In this document: piece after piece, positions 1 to 5,877 of the stretch | How positions within the stretch are numbered: the first letter of the stretch is position 1 | How the letters are laid out: the number at the start of each line of letters is the position of its first letter | Notes under the pieces: generated by a model | What the model was told of the DNA's origin: nothing | The model's input: the letters and a program-made list of their open reading frames with translations, nothing else | The model's database searches: none | Program-made: the position numbers and the translations under genes | NCBI GenBank assembly: GCA_041628225.1 | Contig: JBFKPQ010000113.1 | Location: 1 to 7,377, forward strand | DNA: 7,377 bases | From: JBFKPQ01 sp041628225 | Lineage (GTDB): Bacteria; Actinomycetota; Acidimicrobiia; Spongiisociales; JAENVV01 | Reading direction: 5' to 3'

Positions 1-387
1 CGCTCGGCCCGTGATCATGCCCTGGTCCGTGTACATGACTCCGGACAGCACGTTGACGCGGATGTACGCCGCGCCGGTGGCGGCGGCGATGGCCAAGGCG
101 GCCAGGGCATCGTTGCGCAGCACGTTCACGCCGACGGGCAGGTCGGTGGCCGCGACGACCTCGGCGACGACGCGGGTCAGTGCCGCGACCGTGATGGGCG
201 GAACGGAGTCGGCGAAGAACGGCGCGTCACCGAAGTTCTCGATCATCACACCGTCGAAGCCCGCAGCCGTCAAGGTGGCAGTGTCGCGCACGGCCCCCGC
301 CACGATGTCCTGCAGGCGGCTTGCATGGTCAGGAGCGCCCGGCAGGGCCGGCAGGTGGACCATGCCGATGAGCTGGGGGAGGGTCAC
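1..387 (-). CDS. BtpA family TIM-barrel protein, C-terminus cut by window edge
   Basis: 129 codons of the N-terminal part are present; the family is usually about 260-280 residues, so roughly half is missing beyond position 1. Family hallmarks are visible: 'IGMVHLPALPGAP' near residue 7, 'GFDGVMIENFGDAPF' around 44-56, 'PVGVNVLRND' around 84-93, and 'AYIRVNVLSGVMYTDQG' around 108-124. BtpA was described in cyanobacteria as needed for photosystem I accumulation; homologues in non-photosynthetic bacteria have no settled function, so the family name should not be read as a role. The GTG start at 387-385 lies one base after the TGA of the gene upstream. No Shine-Dalgarno sequence is seen, which suggests translational coupling in an operon with the MDMPI-like and LOG-like genes. 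An ATG at 363-361 is an alternative start but would remove the conserved 'LIGM' beginning. Family assignment is firm; function is not. Confidence 0.88.
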   Translation of the reverse strand, partial: MTLPQLIGMVHLPALPGAPDHASRLQDIVAGAVRDTATLTAAGFDGVMIENFGDAPFFADSVPPITVAALTRVVAEVVAATDLPVGVNVLRNDALAALAIAAATGAAYIRVNVLSGVMYTDQGMITGRA

Positions 388-388
388 G

Positions 389-1135
389 TCAGAGATGGGC
401 GCGCACGAGTTCGAGCGCCCGCTCGGCGACGTCTCCTGTCGTCTTGATGGAGTCGCAGTCGGCGAGGTCGATGCGACCCACCGCCAGTCGCGCCCATTCG
501 CCCGCCTGCGCTTTGATCATCTGATCGGTGCTGTCCGGGCCGAACACCCACTTCGAGTACTGCGGGCCGAGCACCTCGAGGCGGATCGGCTCGGCGTAGG
601 TCTCGCCGGCTTCGGCGAACGCATGAGGGAGCGTCGCCCAGCCGAGCCAGGCGATGTGGCGGAGCCGGGTGGTGTCCTCTGGCTCCTCGTTCACCGCCGC
701 GTACACGTCGAGACCGTGCGCCCACGTCTCCATGAGCCGCATGGTGGCAAACGTCTTGGCGCTCATGTCGCCCTCGAACCACGGCACGCGGTCGTTGGCC
801 TTCTTGCGAGAGAGTTCCTCGACCACTTTGGCCCGGGCGCCGCGCCACCACTCGATCACGTCTTGGGGGCGCATCCCCTTGCCTTTGGCGATCCCTGTCG
901 CGTTGAGTGCCCCCATCGAGCCGAATGACTCGAGGTCGGCGAGTCGGGCGCCATCGTTGGCGAGTGCGTCGTAGGCGTAGTCTTCCATGTCGGCCAGGTG
1001 GCTGACGAGGTCCTGGATCGACCAGCCGTGATGCACCTTGGTCTTCTGCCAATCGCGCGGGTTGATCCGCTGGAGGAACTGATCCAGCGACTGTTCTTCG
1101 GCGACGAGGTCGGACAGGATTTCGCGCACCGGCAT
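389..1135 (-). CDS. TIGR03084/MDMPI-type putative metal-binding protein
   Basis: A 248-residue protein of the DinB/mycothiol-dependent maleylpyruvate isomerase superfamily, in the actinobacterial subgroup known as TIGR03084. The N-terminal part is a predicted four-helix bundle with 'HHGWSIQDLVSHLADMEDYA' at residues 35-54 and 'METWAHGLDVYAA' at 135-147. By comparison with the characterised isomerase, H46, E136 and H140 are the expected metal ligands, and all three are present. The C-terminal part (about 185-245) has the family's 'RLAVGRIDLADCDSIKTTGD' segment. Members are presumed mycothiol- or metal-dependent, but the substrate is unknown; I cannot assign a reaction. The gene begins 34 nt after the LOG-like gene and ends one base before the BtpA-like gene, so all three are probably co-transcribed. 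The start is not secure: the ATG at 1135 has no nearby ribosome-binding site, whereas GGAGG at 1162-1166 sits 8 nt before an in-frame CTG at 1153. Confidence 0.9.
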   Translation of the reverse strand: MPVREILSDLVAEEQSLDQFLQRINPRDWQKTKVHHGWSIQDLVSHLADMEDYAYDALANDGARLADLESFGSMGALNATGIAKGKGMRPQDVIEWWRGARAKVVEELSRKKANDRVPWFEGDMSAKTFATMRLMETWAHGLDVYAAVNEEPEDTTRLRHIAWLGWATLPHAFAEAGETYAEPIRLEVLGPQYSKWVFGPDSTDQMIKAQAGEWARLAVGRIDLADCDSIKTTGDVAERALELVRAHL

Positions 1136-1169
1136 ATGGTAGTGCCGCCGCAGGGGGGCCGCCTCCGCT

Positions 1170-2258
1170 CTACCAGGGCCGTTCTTGCTGTTCCTCGGTG
1201 AACGGGCTGCCCGGTTTCGGGGCGAGGACCGGCTCCACCCACGCGTTGACTTCATCGATGAGAGCTCGCAGCCTGCCGAACTGGCGCCGGTCGAAATGCA
1301 GCGACAGTCGCGCCGCATCGAGCGAGTCCGCGTCGCGCAACTCGATGTCGGTTGCATCGACCGAGTCGATCGTTCCCGACGCCAGCAGATCCCCGAAATC
1401 CTCGTTGAGGGTGGCCAGCTGCTCGGCGGTCGGCGCCTGGCGGATGCGCAGGATGAGCCGGCCGTCGACATACCTTTGCGACTGATAGTTGGTGTAGAAC
1501 GCACAGATCTCTCCGGCGGCGGCATCGGGATCGGTGAACAGCTTGTAGAGGTTGAGGTCGTCTTCCGAGATGAGGCCACCGCGGACGAGGCTGCTGCGCA
1601 CAAACGCGTCCCATTCGGACCAGTAGTCGCTGCCTTCCGTCTCCACCATGACGATCGGGTGCATGTCGGACTTGCCGGTCTGGATGAGTGTCAACAACTC
1701 GAATGTCTCGTCCATGGTGCCGAATCCGCCCGGGAACAGAGCGAAGCCACTCGATTCCTTCACGAATCCGAGTTTGCGGGTGAAGAAGTATTTGAAGTTG
1801 ATGAGCTTGTCGGCATCGATGAAACCGTTGTCGTCGGCTTCGAACGGCAGCCGGATGTTGACGCCGTACGAGGCATCACGTCCCGCCCCCTGGTTGCCGG
1901 CCTGCATGATGCCCGGTCCGGCGCCCGTGATCACCGCCCAACCACGCTCGACCATGATGCGGGCGAAGTCCACCGCCAGGAGGTATTCGGGGTCGTCCGA
2001 CGGGGTCCGCGCCGACCCGTACATCGTGACCTTGGGACGGGCCCGGTCTTTCGAGAACACGAGCATCGAGTAACGCATCTCTTTCATTGCCGTGTTGACG
2101 AGGCGGAGTTCGCCGCGGTCGGCGCCGTCGCGGTGCAGCTTCAACGCGGTCGTGATGATCTCGCGGATCAGGTCGCCGTGCTCGTTGTCCGAGGCGGCCT
2201 CGACGAGTTGGGAGATCGTCGCGTCCAGTTCCTGATTGCCGAGTTCGTAGAGACCCAT
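1170..2258 (-). CDS. LOG family (TIGR00730-like) Rossmann-fold protein, long form
   Basis: A 362-residue protein with a LOG (lysine-decarboxylase-like) core. Visible motifs are 'VTMYGSART' at 77-85, 'VITGAGPGIMQAGNQGA' at 109-125, 'FFTRKLGFVKES' at 158-169 and the signature 'PGGFGTMDE' at 176-184. R161 and E184 correspond to the conserved Arg and Glu of the active site. LOG enzymes cleave nucleoside 5'-monophosphates (cytokinin riboside monophosphate in plants, AMP and similar in bacteria) to free base and ribose 5-phosphate. The protein is longer than compact LOGs of about 180-250 residues: about 75 residues precede the core and about 100 residues follow it (from about 255), without a motif I recognise. 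The ATG start at 2258 is supported by AAGGA at 2267-2271, 8 nt upstream. It is the first gene of a probable operon with the MDMPI-like and BtpA-like genes. The family is clear; the exact nucleotide substrate is not. Confidence 0.92.
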   Translation of the reverse strand: MGLYELGNQELDATISQLVEAASDNEHGDLIREIITTALKLHRDGADRGELRLVNTAMKEMRYSMLVFSKDRARPKVTMYGSARTPSDDPEYLLAVDFARIMVERGWAVITGAGPGIMQAGNQGAGRDASYGVNIRLPFEADDNGFIDADKLINFKYFFTRKLGFVKESSGFALFPGGFGTMDETFELLTLIQTGKSDMHPIVMVETEGSDYWSEWDAFVRSSLVRGGLISEDDLNLYKLFTDPDAAAGEICAFYTNYQSQRYVDGRLILRIRQAPTAEQLATLNEDFGDLLASGTIDSVDATDIELRDADSLDAARLSLHFDRRQFGRLRALIDEVNAWVEPVLAPKPGSPFTEEQQERPW

Positions 2259-2274
2259 CGTGTTCGTCCTTGCC

Positions 2275-2288
2275 GTGTGGCTCCACAC
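2275..2288. repeat. Perfect inverted repeat GTGTGG-CT-CCACAC
   Basis: A 6+2+6 perfect inverted repeat lies in the divergent intergenic region and covers the proposed transcription start and part of the -10 box of the LOG-like gene. A loop of only two bases makes an RNA hairpin unlikely, so a DNA operator is the better guess. No regulator gene lies in view. Confidence 0.4.
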
Positions 2289-2292
2289 CCTA

Positions 2293-2304
2293 CGACGTTC
2301 GTCG
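2293..2304. repeat. Inverted repeat CGACG-TT-CGTCG
   Basis: A 5+2+5 inverted repeat begins four bases after the first one and directly abuts the proposed minus-strand -10 box. Such GC-rich palindromes can occur by chance in this genome, so its significance rests on position, not on strength. Confidence 0.3.
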
Positions 2305-2358
2305 ACCGTTTCCGTCGGTGCCATGTCATACGGTGCCGATCTGGCGAAAGGAGAAGCC

Positions 2359-2817
2359 ATGCCATTCGACCTGACCCCTCGACCCGTACGAACCACCGAC
2401 GGGTTCCTCGAGCTGTGCGCTCAACTCGTGTTTTCGGCAGGAAGATCGTGGCAGGCCGTGGCTCCGACCTGGCCGTCGATTCGCCGAGCGTTCCAACGAT
2501 TCGCCACCGCAGAAGTCGCGGCATACGGGCCGGTCGACAGAGCGCGCCTCGTGACCGAAGGCGTGCCCGCCCACGACGGCAAGATCGCCGCCGTGATCGA
2601 GATCGCCGGCCGGCTCGCAGTGATTCGCGATGAGCACGGATCACCGCGCCGGTGGCTGGAGGCGCTCGCACCGGATGAGCGCGCCGCGGCACTGCGGAGG
2701 CTGCCGTACGTCGGGACGTTCGGGGCGGCCGCCCTCTTGGCCGTGCTCGGTCTCGATCAGGAGAACGGAGGTCCGGCCGGTCCCTTGCGGACCACGGCGT
2801 TCCACACGGTTTCGTAG
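2359..2817 (+). CDS. Tag-like (DNA-3-methyladenine glycosylase I-related) HhH protein
   Basis: A 152-residue protein resembling the Tag/HhH-GPD glycosylase group, which removes damaged bases such as 3-methyladenine. Residues 16-50 ('FLELCAQLVFSAGRSWQAV', then 'WPSIRRAFQRF') match the Tag-type opening helices. Residues 58-90, including 'GKIAAVIEIAG', match the following region, and 'LRRLPYVGTFGAAALLAVLG' at 112-131 resembles the helix-hairpin-helix. In E. coli Tag, Glu38 contacts the base; the aligned position here (about L23) is Leu, and the zinc-binding Cys/His residues of classical Tag are not evident, so activity may differ. The protein is shorter than E. coli Tag (187 residues) but close to a shorter Tag-like group. 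The start at 2359 is well supported by AAAGGAG at 2347-2353. The last 61 bases overlap, tail to tail, the AAA+ ATPase gene. It could be a conserved hypothetical with altered chemistry. Confidence 0.72.
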   Translation: MPFDLTPRPVRTTDGFLELCAQLVFSAGRSWQAVAPTWPSIRRAFQRFATAEVAAYGPVDRARLVTEGVPAHDGKIAAVIEIAGRLAVIRDEHGSPRRWLEALAPDERAAALRRLPYVGTFGAAALLAVLGLDQENGGPAGPLRTTAFHTVS

Positions 2818-3749
2818 TGGTCGCGGTCGAATTCGTCGACGTGGGGCACCACGAACTCCTCCCACGCCCGGCGCAGCGGATCGTCGGCGGCCGCGAACAT
2901 CCGCAGCCCGGACGGCAGCCGATCCAGCGTGCCGCGCAAGCTCATCGGCGTCTCGACTCGGGTTCCAGCGTCGGGCGCCGCAAACGACTCGTTGACCTCC
3001 TCCGCCAGTCGGCTGATCGCCTCGACGAAGGGTGGCTGCATGGTGGGATACCGCAACTCGAGCATCCGGCGGATCTGATCGGCGTCCGGGAAACCCTTCT
3101 CCCAGATGACCCAACGGTCGGCGAAGGCCTTGTTGAGGGTCTGCGTCCCGGCGTAGTCGCGCAGGTCCGTCGGGTTCATCGTGCCGAACAGGCGAATGTC
3201 GTCGCGCAGCGGCACCGTCTCACCGGTCGGCAGATCGACGGCCTGATACCGGTCGAGGAGCCCGTGCAGCGCGAACAGCGTCTCGGCTCCGGCTGCGTTC
3301 AGCTCGGACAGATTGACGAGGGCGGGGCCCCGCAGGGCGCGGGTGATGTCGCCGTCTTCCCAGCGGCTCTCGGTGCCCCCCTTGCCGTCGCCATGCAGCT
3401 TCGTCGACCCGAGCAGCGTGATGTCGCGCACCTCACCCGTGAGCGGTATGCGGTAGTAGGGGAGTCGCATGAGGGCGGCGAACTGCTCGATGTCGTGATC
3501 CTTGCCCGTGCCCATGTGGCCACGGACGGCTACGTGGAGAGGCACGAACGAAGTGTCGGTCGTCCTTCGGACCTGCTCCACCTGGGCAAACCGGTACAAC
3601 ATGCCGAGGTCCACGTAGTGGGGATCGGGATCGGGGATCTTCCCGAGGCGATGCTCGCGGTCGGGGATGTCGGTGGGTACGTCGAAGATCTCGAGTTCGA
3701 TCGGCACTCCTTCGCCAGTGGGATCTTCGAATACGGCGCTGTCAGACAC
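2757..3749 (-). CDS. MoxR/CobS-type AAA+ ATPase with altered Walker A and B residues
   Basis: A 330-residue AAA_5/MoxR-like ATPase, closest in feel to CobS/CbbQ/NorQ proteins, which work with vWA partners to remodel or activate target complexes. Walker A is 'GHMGTGKD' at 77-84 followed by 'HDIEQ', close to the CobS 'GTGKSTHIEQ'; the usual Ser/Thr after Lys83 is Asp84. Walker B is 'ALVNLSE' at 143-149: the usual Asp is Ser148, while catalytic Glu149 stays. Sensor 1 is 'FGTMNP' with N192, and a probable arginine finger is R212 in 'AFADRW'. The C-terminal lid lies at about 215-300. The GTG start at 3749 has AAGGAG 7 nt upstream and overlaps the vWA gene's stop by 8 nt, indicating coupled translation. 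An upstream in-frame ATG at 3782 lacks a ribosome-binding site. The cobaltochelatase large subunit CobN is not in view, so a CobS role is not supported. Confidence 0.88.
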   Translation of the reverse strand: MSDSAVFEDPTGEGVPIELEIFDVPTDIPDREHRLGKIPDPDPHYVDLGMLYRFAQVEQVRRTTDTSFVPLHVAVRGHMGTGKDHDIEQFAALMRLPYYRIPLTGEVRDITLLGSTKLHGDGKGGTESRWEDGDITRALRGPALVNLSELNAAGAETLFALHGLLDRYQAVDLPTGETVPLRDDIRLFGTMNPTDLRDYAGTQTLNKAFADRWVIWEKGFPDADQIRRMLELRYPTMQPPFVEAISRLAEEVNESFAAPDAGTRVETPMSLRGTLDRLPSGLRMFAAADDPLRRAWEEFVVPHVDEFDRDHYETVWNAVVRKGPAGPPFS

Positions 3750-5844
3750 CGGTGGTCTCCTTCCATGGTTGATCTGTTGCATTGGCAGCTCGGAGCCACC
3801 AGGCGTCCATGCCCATCGAGGCGAGACTGTGGCGAAGCGCCCCGCGCACGCCATCGATCATCGACCGGGCGAGCGTCTCGGGCCGTTCGACGACCTCCCA
3901 GCGGTGGTAGGCGACTTCCACGGTGTCGTCCCCGATGCCGATGCCGATCACGATCGTTCCGGACGCCTCGACGGCCGACACGGCGTGGCCCAGCTCGCTC
4001 ACCGAACCACGGGTCATGCCGTCGGCGAGGACCACCAGCACACGTTCGGTGGCACCCGAGCGGGCCAACCGCTCGCCGGCGTACGCGATGTTGAACTCGT
4101 CGACGTTGGCGCCCTTCGAGAACATCGACACCGGTGGAGCGTCCTTCGGCTCCTTCCGAGCGAATTCGCCCGCCTTGCGCGGATCGGCGGCCGCGAAGAA
4201 GAGGCCGGCCATGAGGTCCTCCGCCGACCTCCAGCGCTGCCCGAACGGCTTGACGAGGTAGTGGTTGACGGTGCTCGACAGCCGATCGGCGGCGGTGCCC
4301 TGGGTCCGACGCAACCCACTGGTTGCCCGGCTCGCCCGGCGGGTGTACTCCCACTCGGAGTCGCCTTCGAGCGCCGCGAACGATCGATTGAACACGGCGA
4401 CTTCGAACTCGATCTGCAACTCGTCGCAGAGCCGGGCGAGCGACCATGCCCCGAGGGATGCCGCGGCAAGTCCCCACGGCGCTTTGCGGCTCGTCCCGTC
4501 GATCGAGCGCGGTTGCAGCATCGAGGCCGACCCGTCGACGAGCAACGACACGGCGTACGACCGCCGCGTCCGAACCGCCCGGCGTTCATACATGCGTTCG
4601 TACAAACCGCCGGCCAGCAGGAGCGGGGCGTGGGGGGAGAGGTCCCCGGCGTCGTAGCCCGAATGCAAGCCACGCCGCTGGTTGGCCGCGAACAAGGGGT
4701 ACAGCTCGCCGGAGATGTGCCGCTGCGCCACGCCCCACTGGGCGGCGGCGTCCGACAGCCTCGTGCGGCCGTGTGAGGCGAACTGGCGGAACCGGGCCGG
4801 GAACGGCGTCACGACGAGCTTGCCACCTTGTCCCGACGGCAGGAACACGGTCGGCGACTGGCTGACCCGCAGGATCTGATCGGTGGCCTCCTGGCTGCCG
4901 ATCTCGGACGGTCCTTTGGTCATCGACTCGCCGGCGCGGGCGTCGGCTGCCTTTTTGGTGTGTTCGTAACCCTCGGCGTCCTGAAGGATCGGGGTGGCGA
5001 GCCGGATGCGGTCGACACCCTCGGCGATGGCCGACTGATCCAGTTCCTCGCGCGCCTTCTGTTGGCCGGCGGTCTCGGTTTCCGATGACAGCGTGACGAT
5101 GCGGTGCAGCTTGGCCACGTTGAGGAGCTGGAGAGCCAGCGTGCCGATCTCCCACGGATCGTCGGCTTCGGCGGCGGCGTCGAGAAAGGGAGCCGCATCG
5201 GCCAGCGCCACGGCGACTCGCCCATCGGCTTGCCGTTCGAGTGTGTCTCGTTCGACGTGGTCGCCGAGCAGCAGGAAACACGAGATGGCGAACTGTCCGA
5301 GCGGCCGAGCTTCGCTCAGCGCTTGGCGTGTCGACGCCTGATAGAGGTCGGTGAGCACAGAACGAGCACCCGGATACATCGTCATGCCCTGCCGCTCCTG
5401 GCGGGCATCCTCGAGCGCGAAGAACAACGACTCGGCGGCCCCGCCTCCGGCTCGCACCAGCGCGTCGAGCAGATCGAAGTCACCTCCGGCGAGTTCCTCG
5501 TCGTCAGAAAACCACTCCGGAGGGAGAGGGCGACGTTCTTCGAGGTCGGTAGACACGAGGTGGACGACTTCATGCAGCGCCGAGGCCAGCGCCACCTCGT
5601 CAGGCGTCACCGGAGCCCGACGCGCATACGCGGCTTGGAAGATGCCCGGATTGACGACCACTTCGTTCTCGGACGAAGCCGCATCGCTCCCGAGCCGTAC
5701 CCGCAGTTCGTCGTTGCCACACAGCGATCTGGCGAAGCGGGTGACCGCTCCGGCGACCCGTTGGTAGCGGGCGACGACCTGCTCGATGGCTCGGTCCTCC
5801 GGTGGGAGGATCTCCGTAAGCAGCGACGACTGGCGCGACGACAT
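3742..5844 (-). CDS. Zincin-like plus vWA (CobT/NorD-like) protein
   Basis: A 700-residue two-part protein. The N-terminal part has 'ALHEVVHLVSTD' at 89-100, an HExxH zinc-protease signature (H91, E92, H95), followed by 'FFALEDARQER' at 141-151. There E145 is a plausible third zinc ligand, as in the HExxH...LEDxRxE arrangement of CobT-like and vWA-like putative metallopeptidases. Residues about 250-330 look like a charged linker. The C-terminal part is a vWA domain: 'RRSYAVSLLVDGSASM' at 427-442 contains the MIDAS DxSxS motif (D437, S439, S441), T517 is a possible MIDAS Thr, and 'RVLVVLADGMTRGS' at 601-614 carries D608. Such vWA proteins bind a partner AAA+ ATPase, encoded immediately downstream with an 8-nt overlap. 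An in-frame TGA lies two codons before the ATG, so the start at 5844 is the most upstream possible. The ribosome-binding site is weak (GGTGAG, close to the ATG). Proteolytic activity is not proven; the zincin fold may be structural. Confidence 0.88.
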   Translation of the reverse strand: MSSRQSSLLTEILPPEDRAIEQVVARYQRVAGAVTRFARSLCGNDELRVRLGSDAASSENEVVVNPGIFQAAYARRAPVTPDEVALASALHEVVHLVSTDLEERRPLPPEWFSDDEELAGGDFDLLDALVRAGGGAAESLFFALEDARQERQGMTMYPGARSVLTDLYQASTRQALSEARPLGQFAISCFLLLGDHVERDTLERQADGRVAVALADAAPFLDAAAEADDPWEIGTLALQLLNVAKLHRIVTLSSETETAGQQKAREELDQSAIAEGVDRIRLATPILQDAEGYEHTKKAADARAGESMTKGPSEIGSQEATDQILRVSQSPTVFLPSGQGGKLVVTPFPARFRQFASHGRTRLSDAAAQWGVAQRHISGELYPLFAANQRRGLHSGYDAGDLSPHAPLLLAGGLYERMYERRAVRTRRSYAVSLLVDGSASMLQPRSIDGTSRKAPWGLAAASLGAWSLARLCDELQIEFEVAVFNRSFAALEGDSEWEYTRRASRATSGLRRTQGTAADRLSSTVNHYLVKPFGQRWRSAEDLMAGLFFAAADPRKAGEFARKEPKDAPPVSMFSKGANVDEFNIAYAGERLARSGATERVLVVLADGMTRGSVSELGHAVSAVEASGTIVIGIGIGDDTVEVAYHRWEVVERPETLARSMIDGVRGALRHSLASMGMDAWWLRAANATDQPWKETTGV
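3757..3762 (-). promoter_or_regulatory. Ribosome-binding site AAGGAG for the AAA+ ATPase gene
   Basis: AAGGAG lies 7 nt before the GTG at 3749 and inside the last codons of the vWA gene. It is the strongest Shine-Dalgarno match in this operon and decides the ATPase start over the upstream in-frame ATG at 3782. Confidence 0.75.
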
Positions 5845-5877
5845 AGCTCACCATTGTCTCACAGGCGTCAAACGACG

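Larger units (their letters stand above)
2259..2358. promoter_or_regulatory. Divergent promoter region between LOG-like and Tag-like genes
   Basis: These 100 bases separate two divergently transcribed start codons, so promoters for both should lie here. For the minus strand, TAGGGT at 2292-2287 fits an actinobacterial TAnnnT -10 box. It would start transcription near 2280 and leave a leader of about 20 nt containing AAGGA. For the plus strand, TACGGT near 2329-2334 fits the same pattern, but I see no convincing -35 for either. Two inverted repeats (listed separately) lie around the proposed minus-strand -10. Promoter calls are inference from motif resemblance only. Confidence 0.4.

Noticed and set aside
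11..928. Plus-strand frame of 305 codons
   Set aside because: Antisense to the BtpA-like and MDMPI-like genes, which have recognisable motifs; the composition is low in family-like features.
1136..1169. Possible terminator between the LOG-like and MDMPI-like genes
   Set aside because: GC-rich but no stable stem followed by T residues; the short gap fits an operon better.
1185..2633. Plus-strand frame of 482 codons
   Set aside because: Antisense shadow of the LOG-like gene that runs on into the wrong frame of the glycosylase-like gene; no motif.
2817..4094. Plus-strand frame of 425 codons
   Set aside because: Antisense to the AAA+ ATPase and the end of the vWA gene, both with clear motifs.
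3667..4776. Plus-strand frame of 369 codons
   Set aside because: Antisense to the vWA domain, including the MIDAS region; no independent support.
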